Assembly: GCA_043228905.1 (NCBI GenBank)
Contig: JBHGNT010000007.1
Coordinates: forward strand, 1,612,001-1,676,000
Direction of reading: 5' to 3'
Length of the DNA: 64,000 nucleotides
Source: Azolla caroliniana
Taxonomy: Eukaryota; Polypodiophyta
Shown here: positions 22,568-32,440 of the stretch, piece after piece
Position numbering within the stretch: the first letter of the stretch is position 1
Layout: the number at the start of each line of letters is the position of its first letter
The notes under the pieces: generated by a model
The model's input: the letters and a program-made list of their open reading frames with translations, nothing else
What the model was told of the DNA's origin: nothing
The model's database searches: none
Made by a program: the position numbers and the translations under genes

Positions 22568-22571
<4 letters not shown>

Positions 22572-22585
22572 ATGAACAAAGGGGA

Positions 22586-22720
22586 GTACACCTTTATGTG
22601 TTGAGATTGAAAGGGTTCCTTTTATGGCAATTTTCATTGTTGGAGATGTCAAGTATATTCAATCATGAAGAGAGACAAGTATGTAAGTTAGTTGGGCATC
22701 ACTTTCGTCATTTGTTCTGA
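22586..22720 (+). pseudogene. LINE ORF2 C-terminal fragment
   Basis: The frame RLKGFLLWQFSLLEMSS..NHEERQVCKLVGHHF matches the C-terminus of the LINE fragment at 31700-32320 (LKLKGLLLWQLTVLEKSQ, NQEERELCKVTYHH). The fragment is therefore the 3' end of a 5'-truncated LINE. Confidence 0.65.
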
Positions 22721-22866
22721 TAAGAAAGGTTATGGGATGTTGAGAGACATATTCATGGTTTGTAATGATATGAATATGTATCTCTCTATGTAGATATATG
22801 TAAAGATGACTTACAAGTTGTAATAGTGGGTTTTTTTACATGCAATTAATATAATTGTGTGATTTT

Positions 22867-22870
<4 letters not shown>

Positions 22871-22914
<44 letters not shown>
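22871..22914. repeat. (GA)n microsatellite
   Basis: About 22 uninterrupted GA units directly before a SINE-like unit. Confidence 0.95.
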
Positions 22915-22915
<1 letters not shown>

Positions 22916-22977
22916 AGTTAGTAAGGTTGCCCAATGGAGACCAGGTGGTCATGGGTTCAACCCCTACATTCCACAAT

Positions 22978-23019
<42 letters not shown>

Positions 23020-23150
23020 GGCTAGTTGGATGTAGCTCAGTTGGTAAGTTGTCCAATGGAGACCAGTTGGTCATGGCTTCAACCCCTACATTCCACAGTG
23101 GCAGAGAGAGAGAGACCAACTTACCACTAGGGTAAGCAAATTACCCAAGC
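22915..23150 (+). mobile_element. Two tandem tRNA-derived SINE-like units
   Basis: Unit 1 (22915-22980) reads TAGTAAGGTTGCCCAATGG...GGTCATGGGTTCAACCCC. Unit 2 (23021-23101) begins GCTAGTTGGATGTAGCTCAG and has the same body. TAGCTCAGTTGGTAAG is a good Pol III A box and GGGTTCAACCCC a good B box. Each is followed by an AG tract. After unit 2 comes the reverse head ACCAACTTACCACTAGGGTAA seen also at 29840 and 30480. The family is probably a tRNA-head SINE. Confidence 0.55.
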
Positions 23151-23936
23151 TTTATGTTGGTTATTTAGATTAATTCAAAAAGATGAAGAAAAGCTTTAGC
23201 TTCTCATTAGGTTATCCCATTGTGTATAGTTTTCATATCATGCTTAATCTTTGTTATATTTCTCGAATAAGTTGTGTGTGCATCATATACACGAACATAG
23301 AAATGTAGGGCACATTTTTATACTTAAATATAAAGTAAAGGGCAATTTGAGGTTGAAAGCATGAGAGGAAGTGTGGTCGTTAATGAGGGTAGATTATGTC
23401 AAAGGAACACACTCACGTATATAAATGCAAATCCACATGACATGAATAGTGTGTGAAACACAACTTTGCTAACACATGGATACTGTGAATCCATGCGATA
23501 CAACATATTGTCTAATATCTACCATATGAAGATTACTGAAATATGATAACATTATCCATATGACATATAACACATTCCAAATCATGTCGTTTCTTAAGCC
23601 ACATGCCATATCTCTATATACTGAATTCGCAACATCTCAAATTCCAAATAGTTGACAAAACCATCTTAACCATCAAGACAGTCATTCTAGTATTCTTTAT
23701 ATCATTCCAATTGTATCGTATATGTCCTCATGCTCCCACACACATCCTCTTCACTCATTATCTTCACAATGACTAGAACTTGGCTTAACAAAATGTTATT
23801 AATATCATAAGACAATTTTGACATCAATTTCACCTTAGAATGAATCAAAATAAGATACAAAATCAAAAAATTGAAGAGAAGTGTGTAAAAGTAGTATACA
23901 CACAATTATTATTAAATGGGCATCATAAATTAGACA
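23151..23936. other. Region downstream of the bHLH gene
   Basis: No other gene is seen. It includes a dispersed-repeat copy at 23400-23515. The bHLH transcript should end in the AT-rich stretch below 23937. No single poly(A) signal stands out. Confidence 0.4.
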
Positions 23937-26900
23937 TTATCTATGATTTCGATGACTTTGATGCTTTTTCCCGAGTTCCTTCACGATGACGGTCTCCAAC
24001 TTCTCTTGCAGGTCAACACCTTCCATGTGAGCCATGTTTGTTATCTTCACAACAAATAGATTAGTTGAATAAACAAGGAAATATTCAACAACGGGGTTGG
24101 TTTAAAGTGATGATTAATAGACATAGAGTTGCTTGATTGATTATTTCACTAAGCTTTTCTACATTCCTTTGTCCAAATACATTGAATGAAATTTGACAAT
24201 TAATAGAACCCTTACCTAGGTTCCTTAAGCTCCCTCACAATATTCACAAAACAAAAGCCAAAATAGACAACTATGGATAACGGACTACAAAAGCAAACAA
24301 TGATTGATGAAAATGTTTCATCCATTATGAATAAATGCTAACCAACCATAGGCTCAAAATGGTAAGCCCAAAAGGTAGGAAAAGAAGATTAATGTGCTAT
24401 TTTATTATATGCTTTGATGCAAGTGTATCTTTTTGAAATGGGCGACTTTGCATCGGACAAATATTGTGTGTGTTGTTTTGAATCTAAAGAGTGTGAGGCA
24501 CATGTTTTTTGATGGGTAAGGTTTCCTCGTAAGATATTGACAAAAATACTTGCTTTATGGAAACAATTGTCATAAGAATCTATACATGCCTACCGCAAAT
24601 TTGAGAAGGCAACAATATTATGACCATGTTCTAAGTTGCAAAAGAATATGATGCATTATAAAATATAACATAATTTAACAACTTACTAGATGTACTATTC
24701 CTGTACCTAATAAATCAAGTTTCCTTTTCATACATGAAACAAAAAAATTGTGCAAACGGAGGATATCTTTCTTTTGGATTTCCTCACCTTTTGTTTATGT
24801 TCCATATCAACCAAGCTAAACAATTCAAGTGGCATTTTCCTAAAAACCAAAGGTACGTAAATGGAAAGAGAACATTGAAGTTTCCTATTTTATGAAAAAT
24901 GATCAAAATGTTACAATCTACTTTTCCACAGTTACTGAAAATGCCACACTTTTTGACACGACTCCCAAAATAAATAAAATGCAGTGGTGTCATAATTAGA
25001 TCTAATTGTAATCATTATTACTAATGACCTTGAGATTAGTAATAGTTACATTATCACATGCTAGTTACTCTTGTAACTACAATAATTCAAATATAACACT
25101 AATCATGTCATGCCCATCACGAATCACTCCAAGAACAATAGTAATTGAATCATTAATCACATTATTTAATCGCATGCAATTGTATTTGACAACACAGAAT
25201 TGAATTGATGCATAATTAACCTACAGTGAAAACAAGCAAGTTTATCTAACTACATCTTTCCTCGGAGTAAATCAATGAACTTTGTAAATAAGATTTAGGC
25301 ACGTGAGGTATATCTACTTTTTGACTATGCATATTAGGCTCGATAGTGTAAAATTACCACGCACACGACCAAAATAAAACATTAAATTTTTATTTTCGGG
25401 AAAAGATAAATGATAGTCATAGAACATAGATGTATATTGTGAGTCACAAGAAAAGTCTCACATAGTCATATCAAGTTTCAACAATATTCTTTACTACAAA
25501 TGAAAATTGTGGGTCCCAAAATGTCCATCCTATCTTAATATTCTAGATGAAGGTTTCATGAATGTGTACATAATTCATTATGTAGATATCAAGGTTAAAC
25601 ACATTCAAACAAAGTAAATATGTGGACACTCAGATCTAAAGAGTCTAGACTCCTCAATAAATTTGAAGTTATTCAAGCCCACCCTATTGCTAGCATTCAA
25701 GACAATGTTGTCATCATTCACCAAAAGTTGACAATACTAGTTGAGTTCACAATAGGAAATAATGCTCTCCACTTAACGACCTTAGCAATTATGATGCAAT
25801 TATGATGTTCTTTACTTTAAAATGTGGAAAAGAAGTTGTTCCATTGATTACGAACAAAGTTCTTAACACTTGCATATACCTAACTTAGGATGTGGGGAGA
25901 TTTGGGTTCCAAAACCCATGGGTACACAAAGTCATCCTCGTCATCGACCAACTATTGATGTCATAACAACTTAGAACATTCTTACGATTGTTAACATATT
26001 GCATATTTGATTATGGTTGGAAATCCCTAAATATAATATTATAACCTTGTCCAACTTTTCACTTCACTTATAAAAAAGTTGTAGTTCAAGAGATATATTT
26101 CAAAGATTCACAATTCCAATCTAAGTTAAAACTCTACGGCATTTCAATGCTCTCATGTTGATCCATATATTGTTCACCTCTAGTTAACATTCTCACAAGA
26201 AGATCTAAGGAAAGGCTAACTTGTGCCTTCATATGATACTATATGTTCAAGCATTGAGTACTTACAACATTTGGATTAGTTCATAACACTAGTAGATGAA
26301 TGCAAAATCTCCAGTTGATTTAATCAAACATTTGAACTAATTATTAAAAGATAGAATTGACAATGGGAAAGCCTTACCTTTCCATGGATGGAATGGAAAC
26401 TGCTATCCCCAATAGTGGTGAGGCTAGCATTGGAGATCTCAATGCTACATTTGTGAAGAAGCTTAAGGACCCCTGTCCACACACCTTTTCTCCTTGGAAT
26501 GTTGAGTGTGATGAAGACATTGGCACGGGAAAACCTCACAGTGACCTCAACCATCACTTCACCACCTACTTGCTTCGTAGCTGTTTCATGAGTACCTTCC
26601 ATAATATATGTCACATTGCAATTGTGAGTCCTCTCTTGTGTATTGAGTTCGTGGTTTGATTTGGTTGATACTATTTCTATCCCTAGGAGTGCCAATGTAT
26701 CTAGCTTCTTTTGCTCCAGCTCCTTGAGCACTCCACGAAGCGATTTTATGTATGTGATCACCTCAGTCAAGACAGTGATCCTATCGAGGTGCTGTCATTC
26801 ACAATGACAATTTTAAAAAGAAATGGAGGGGGGGGGGGGGGGGGGGGGGGTTAAATAAATGAGGATATAAATCAAAGTAAACCATTAAAAACAATTTGGA

Positions 26901-29443
26901 TATATCCAAATAGAAATAGGAGTTTTTAGGCAACAATTAATAAATAAATGAAATTTATCATTGAAAGAAGTCTTGAGAGACAAATTTCCCCACTATTATT
27001 TCAAGAAAATTATGGATGTATAACACCTAAAGATTTATGACATGAATAATTATCGAGGTAAAGACCTTCAGCTAGAAGCTCATAATGTTGACAATACATA
27101 GGGAAAAACATGAGAAGTAGGGGTATTTTCGCAAGATAAAAGTCATCAAAGGAAGGGGGTAATGTCAAAAACATATACCAAAACTCTAAAGTCATGATAG
27201 AGATTTGAAACCATGACCTCTGAATCAATGAGAATGTTTAACTAATATCTAGATTCCCACCATGTGGTGGACAATGTAGATAAGGAGACATAAGGGAAAC
27301 TTAACGTGTTCCTTGTACATAGTTAGAAAATGTTAGGGTTGTTAATGTTGGATGTCAAAGAGAAACTCTGAGGGAAAATAGTGTATGCATCGCCTCACAT
27401 ATATTTGACATGCCTTTAGCTAACTAAACACGATTTATAAATTTTACTAACATGGGTTCTTATAGGGAACTAGTTTTTTTTTTTTTCCCAAAATGAAGCT
27501 ACTTTCCCATTAGTTACGAAGGATTATTACAAAGAGACTGTACAAGGAGGCTTAAACATAGATCGGGGAATCTCCCTCCAATCAAGTTCAAGAAAATGAG
27601 ACTAGTTATAGGGGGCTAGTTAACTTCTTGGGCATGAACTCTACAACCAATAGAGTGGACCTTTTAACACATAATAAATTTGTCTCTAACTCCTCAATTA
27701 ATTCACACATGTTTCATAAAGGAGGAGGTAGGGCACACAAGTTTGGGAGTTGACATGCATGTAATCTACAATATGATAATCAATGCGTATAATGAACCAT
27801 CTTATCACTAAGAAGACCTATCCATGCATGTAACACCATAAAATGTAAAATGTTGCCCACCTTATCACTAATAAGATTTATCCATGCATGTAAAATGATA
27901 ATATGTAATGGGTATCATTGTCATGAATTTGTTGCATATTCATTAATGAGATTTGATTAACTACGCACATGATTCATGCACACGATAATATCTATGCATA
28001 TCATTAACGATTAATAACATCTATCCATGCATGTAAATTGATAATATATGATAGGCATCATTGACATGAATTTGCATCTTGGTGAATGAGTTTTAATTAA
28101 CTATGAAAATGGTTCATGCATAAAATAATCTCAAAGCATATCATGAACCAATGATAAGATCTATCCATGAATGTAACATGATAATATGCAATGGGTATCA
28201 TCATTATGCATGATTTTTTGTAATATGTAATTAACATGATTTTGCATGTTGGTTGATGAGATTTGATTAACTTAGAACAAGATTATTCATGCCAATGACA
28301 ATCTAGTTCAGTACTTAAGGGATCTAAGTTGGTGAAATATTACGAAAAACGATGATTCATTACTTTGCGGTGAAGCTTGGGGATGAGAGATTGTAAGATG
28401 GTAAACGATTCTCGCATGCTCTTGCGGCGATGCCGCTCCGAGAGAATGTGGGCCTCTCTTGTCGACAAACCCTCCTCTCCGGCATTAGGTGAAGGTTTGG
28501 GTCTACGTACATTGGACCTCACAGACGTAGTGTCATTATGATCATGGGGGTACTCAAGTTTGATCCTTTTAGGGTGATCACCAACACCATCATTATCATC
28601 ATCATCATTATCAATATTATTGTCATGGTTTTTACTAGGGCATGCCTTAGGCCTCCTTACTATGATAACATTAGAAATTGGAGGCTTCACTTCAATCACA
28701 CCCTCAAATTCTTCTTCTCCTAGTCTTTTTTTTTCTTTAGCCTTTTCTTTTAGCCAACCTCTTGGTATAGTAGGGCCATTTTTAGGTGCAATTGGAGCAC
28801 CCATACCGTAATGGTACAAAGACTTTTCTTCTTCTTTTTCTTTGCTAATTTGAGTGTTTAGGGCATACCCATGATCACCATCTCTAGATGTGGCTATATT
28901 TGGAGGGTTGATACTACTACTATTTGAGACATAAGTTACTCCATCATCACCATTAGTGAACCACCACCCATCATGGTCTTTGGCTACACTTGGTGGAGGA
29001 CCCCTTTTGTCCACACAAGAAGCTACTTTAGCCGCACTAGCTCTATTGTAGCTCCTCGAGATGAAGCTAGCGGAAGAGTTCAGGTTATAAGAAGCAGACT
29101 TGGACATGTTAAGAGTGGAGGAGAAGGATGGGAGGGCAGAGACAACTGCAGAGAGCTTCAGAACAGAGGTGTATTGGGAAGAGTTTTCAGTGATCAATGT
29201 AGCCTGGTCAAGAGGTGGGGAACCTCTCTTGTTCTGACTGTTATTATTATGAGGAGGGAGAGAGGAAGAAGAATCAGAGATCTCTGGCTCTTGTTGGGTT
29301 GAGGGAGAATTGAACCATGGCACATCCGTTTTAGGATTGTTACTATGAGTAGAAGCTATCATGGTACACCAGTAGTCCTCATCAATGTTGAGATAGTGAT
29401 GATCTGCATCAGAGGATAGGTTGAGGTAGGAATCAGGATCCAT
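23937..29443 (-). CDS. bHLH transcription factor with ACT-like domain, ZHOUPI/RGE1 (bHLH95)-like; 3 exons
   Basis: Coding exons on the minus strand are 29443-28364, 26791-26378 and 24044-23937. Introns are GT/AG and all junctions are phase 0, giving 533 residues. Exon 1 holds a Ser/Asn-rich N-terminal part, an Asp/Asn run and the basic region (HILSERHRRK, His332, Glu336, Arg340: the H-E-R set for G-box DNA). It ends inside the loop after LHRK. Exon 2 supplies helix 2 (ITVLTEVITYIKSLRGVL) and most of an ACT-like fold (VRFSRANVFITLNIP). Exon 3 completes it (NMAHMEGVDLQEKLETVIVK). REAHILSERHRRKSMR and QKKLDTL resemble ZHOUPI, a seed-coat/endosperm regulator that works as a dimer with ICE1-type partners. 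That function is inferred. The loop has one extra residue versus the usual KADK. Confidence 0.82.
24045..26377 (-). other. Intron 2 of the bHLH gene
   Basis: This intron is 2,333 bp, AT-rich, with donor GTAAGG after GGAAAG and acceptor GTGAAG before ATAACAAAC. No mobile element is recognised in it. Confidence 0.75.
26828..26850. repeat. Homopolymer run of 23 G
   Basis: An uninterrupted G run on the plus strand, C on the sense strand of the bHLH gene, 37 bases upstream of the exon 2 acceptor. Confidence 0.95.
27472..27610 (-). mobile_element. 5'-truncated LINE 3' end inside bHLH intron 1
   Basis: Read on the minus strand it matches the 3' tail of the LINE at 54670-54792: GAGACTAGTTA region, AACATAGATCGGGGAA, AGTCTCTTTGTAATAATCCT, then CATTTTGGGAAAAA with a long A tract (T run 27474-27487 on plus). 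Only about 140 bases remain. Confidence 0.85.
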
Positions 29444-29496
29444 TGCAGGGGAAGCAGGGAAGAGGAGGGAACAGAGTGTAAGGACAATGTATCAAT

Positions 29497-29497
<1 letters not shown>

Positions 29498-29535
<38 letters not shown>
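29498..29535. repeat. (AG)n microsatellite in the 5' leader of the bHLH gene
   Basis: About 19 AG units (CT on the sense strand) 55-92 bases upstream of the ATG. CT tracts are common in plant 5' UTRs, so this is likely transcribed. Confidence 0.9.
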
Positions 29536-29540
<5 letters not shown>

Positions 29541-29621
29541 ACAAGAAGGAAGGAGAAGTTATTGAGCCATTGCCATGAATGAGACTTAATGAGCTTGTAT
29601 GTTTGAGAGGGTTTTAATGAG

Positions 29622-29625
29622 TGAG

Positions 29626-29657
<32 letters not shown>

Positions 29658-29668
29658 CGAGAGAGAGA
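29622..29668. repeat. (GA)n microsatellite, interrupted
   Basis: GA-rich tract leading directly into a SINE-like unit. Confidence 0.9.
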
Positions 29669-29679
29669 TTGCCTACATG

Positions 29680-29872
29680 GATCTAGCTCAATTGGTAAGG
29701 TTAGCCCAATGGAGACAAGCAGGTCATGGGCTCGAGTCTCTACTACATTCCTCTCTAGTAAATAAAAAGATATCTATGGAAGTAATAGAGACGTCACAAA
29801 ATTGGGTCTTCGAACCTAGCACACAGTGCTAGTAGTGTAATGACTTACCATTAGGGTAATTACTATAATAAG
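29680..29872. mobile_element. Pair of convergent tRNA-like (SINE-like) units
   Basis: On the plus strand 29680-29745 carries TCTAGCTCAATTGGTAAGG (A box) and GGGCTCGAGTCTC (B box). On the minus strand 29793-29862 carries TACCCTAATGGTAAGTC (A box) and AGGTTCGAAGACCC (B box). The two point toward each other across 45 bases. Both types recur alone or paired at 22915-23150 and 30435-30508. Confidence 0.5.
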
Positions 29873-30338
29873 ATATATATATATATAGAGGGGGGGTTAT
29901 TACTATAAAAAGAGAGAGATATACACATTACCATCTTTTTACCCAAGCCTAGCATGGCCATGGTACCCAAACAAGTGATTGCATCTTACAAATGTTGTCT
30001 CCTCGTCTTGGCCTCGGCGAAAGAAACCAAAAATAAGTATATAACAGACTAGTAAAAGTGCCCAAGGATTACTGGACGGAAAGCTTTTGCCTTTTGAAAT
30101 GTCCCCCAACTCTCGTTGATTTAAGATGGAAGGGTCTTTAAAGATAAGGATACGCTTTTGGTGAATACATAGATATATTTTAAACTTCCTCAGAGACAGA
30201 TTGTGATCTATTATAGAGAGAGGGAGAGAGAGACAAAAAAAAGTGATGACATTCCGATGATGGTGTTAAAACATGTTTTTGATGTAACGTTGCCCTCAGA
30301 CTTTTGGGATTTTTGGCTCGTTGCAGTTTCGTGGTGTC

Positions 30339-30340
<2 letters not shown>

Positions 30341-30382
<42 letters not shown>
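30341..30382. repeat. (GA)n microsatellite
   Basis: About 20 GA units. Confidence 0.93.
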
Positions 30383-30385
<3 letters not shown>

Positions 30386-30429
30386 TTCCAGAGTGGCATC
30401 TAATGAAATAGAGATATATATAATAGAGA

Positions 30430-30507
30430 GGTGAGAAAATTGGGTTTTGAACCTAAGACACAGTGCTTGTAATATTATCGACTTACCACTAGGGTAAGCT
30501 AATTACG

Positions 30508-30508
<1 letters not shown>
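30430..30508 (-). mobile_element. tRNA-like (SINE-like) unit
   Basis: Minus strand: TTACCCTAGTGGTAAGTC (A box), then TAGGTTCAAAACCC (B box), with the phrase ACTGTGT shared with the minus unit at 29793-29862. It is followed by an AG tract. Confidence 0.5.

Positions 30509-30510
<2 letters not shown>

Positions 30511-30555
<45 letters not shown>
30511..30555. repeat. (GA)n microsatellite
   Basis: About 22 GA units between a SINE-like unit and a LINE fragment. Confidence 0.95.
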
Positions 30556-30558
<3 letters not shown>

Positions 30559-30574
30559 GACTACTAATCTTTTG

Positions 30575-31130
30575 TATCATTGCTCTGTTGAGTCTCTTGG
30601 ATGACTATCATCTAAGGTTGAAGAAGAATGGAAAATACACAAATCTGATCATGGGTGGTGGCAGATCTTACAACGTAGTTGGCATTCTAAATTGCCACTT
30701 GTAGCAAAGTTCTTCATTTGGAGAGTTTTGATTGGAGGATTGCCTTTGAGATTAGCTTTAAAGCGTCGTGGACTAGCAAGGGGTAATTGCTTTTTTTGCA
30801 TTGTTCAAATGGAACATAGTACTCATTGATTTATACAATGTCTGATTGCTTGTCAGATTTGGAGTTACATTTCTCAAATTTGGCAAGTTTGATCACGATA
30901 TTATTTGACACCTAGACAATGGGTGTTTGCACAATTTACACAGGTTGACCCAAAATCAGAGATGGAGATCGTTTTTCTATTTCTGAGATATTGGGGATTG
31001 TGTCATAATTGGAACATGCGCAACACTTTTGTATTCGATGGTAGACATGGAGTGAAAGCATATCTACGAAAGTTGAAGGGAGTACTAATGTGACAATTTT
31101 CTTTATTGGAACAAGTGGAGATTCTTTCCT
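30575..31130 (+). pseudogene. LINE ORF2 C-terminal zinc-binding region, decayed
   Basis: Frames encode WWQILQRSWHSKLPLVAKFF, IWRVLIGGLPLRLALKRRGL and CFFCIVQMEHSTH (zf-RVT domain), then FLFLRYWGLCHNWNMRNTF and LRKLKGVLM. It parallels 31700-32320 block by block but has several stops. Confidence 0.75.
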
Positions 31131-31285
31131 CAGTGGAATGTTCATCTTGCCTATTGGCAATTCAACATGTTCCACTACCCATGTAGTGTAGTTAGTGGGT
31201 GACCATACTCCATTGTCACACCCATTGTAAGTAGTGTTTTTTACACACATTTATTTATATAATTGCGGGTAGTTAGAGAGAGAGA

Positions 31286-31580
31286 GAGAGAGAGAGATTA
31301 TATTATCATTTTCGGAGGTCAAATATGACCTATGAGACCAAAAATATTACATTTCACGTGATACATGTGAAAGTGAGTAGTGACTCTTGATGTTCAAGAA
31401 CTTTACCAATGAATGTTGCAATCGAGAGTGCACATTGTGGTTGTGAGAGGAATTCATGCAAGGATTGGGCTTGGTCGAAGAGATGTGGAAAGCATGGTCG
31501 AATATGATCAATAGGCAACACATTGTATCAAAGTGTGATACTCAGACTCGCAAACTTGTTTAGGACAAAGTGTGCATAGC

Positions 31581-31582
<2 letters not shown>
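31286..31582 (-). mobile_element. LINE 3' end, 5'-truncated at an AG tract
   Basis: The minus strand matches 39340-39610: CTTTGTCCTAAACAAGTTTG, ACACTTTGATACAATG, GTGCACTCTCGATTGCAACA, then GGTCTCATAGGTCATATTTG and the tail GATAATATAATC. It therefore belongs to the same LINE family that splits the LTR at 38464-39625, in opposite orientation. Confidence 0.85.

Positions 31583-31676
<94 letters not shown>
31583..31676. repeat. (GA)n microsatellite, longest in the window
   Basis: About 47 uninterrupted GA units (94 bases), sitting exactly between two LINE fragments of opposite orientation. Confidence 0.97.
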
Positions 31677-31678
<2 letters not shown>

Positions 31679-31679
31679 A

Positions 31680-32440
31680 CGAATGTTGCTTATCACAAGT
31701 TGATTGACAAACATAAATGGTTGGAAGAAAGGGTTATAAAGATATGGGGTTTTCATAAGCCCATTACTTGGTGGTTTCATGTGATCAAGGTAGGTTGGTG
31801 TTCTCGATTGATGCTACGAGCCAAGGTATTTATTTGGAGAGTTATGGTTGGAGCTTTACCATTAGGGGATGCATTAAAAAGAAGAAACATTACTAAAGGA
31901 TTGTGTTTCTTTTGTTCGGTGGAATTGGAACATAGTAGGCATCGATTTATTTCATGCCCGATGGCAAGGATGGTTTGGAGGTGTATCCGTTTAGTGTGGA
32001 TGTCTCTAACAGGAGTAAGTCTATCTTCCTTTAGTTGGGTTTTTGCACATATGGAGAACAATGAACCGATGCCTCATTTTCAAATTATTTTTGAGTTCTT
32101 GAGGTATTGGGGGCTATGGTTCAATTGGAATATGCGGAATGCCTTCCTTTTTGATTCACAAGTTGGGGTGAGAAAATATGGTCTTAAGTTAAAAGGACTT
32201 CTTTTGTGGCAATTGACAGTGTTAGAGAAGTCACAAAATCTCAACCAAGAAGAGAGAGAACTCTGCAAGGTCACATATCATCATATTTGCCATATGAATT
32301 GGTGTGTAGGGTGGCATTGAGTTTGATGTCGTAGTTTTCTTTAGATCCCTAGATAGAAGGGGTTCTATAGTTTGTTGTAAGTTAGTCATGGTGGTGTTTT
32401 TTCTTTCGTAATGAAAGCCATTATTTACGAAAAGAGCTAG
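31680..32440 (+). pseudogene. LINE ORF2 C-terminus with zinc-binding domain and 3' tail
   Basis: The open frame 31700-32320 (206 residues) reads LMLRAKVFIWRVMVGALPLG, CFFCSVELEHSRHRFISCP (C-x2-C...H...C zf-RVT), WMSLTG, FLRYWGLWFNWNMRNAFLF and ends HHICHMNWCVGWH. It is the tail of a 5'-truncated LINE. A 3' UTR with TTTCGTAATGAAAGCCATTA runs to about 32440. The reverse transcriptase itself is absent. Confidence 0.8.

Larger units (their letters stand above)
26792..28363 (-). other. Intron 1 of the bHLH gene
   Basis: This intron is 1,572 bp with donor GTAATG and acceptor GACAG. It contains a 23-base G run (C on the sense strand) close to the acceptor and an antisense LINE 3' end. Several decayed copies of a CTATCCATGCATGTAA.ATGATAATATG phrase occur at about 27820-28200. 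Confidence 0.75.
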
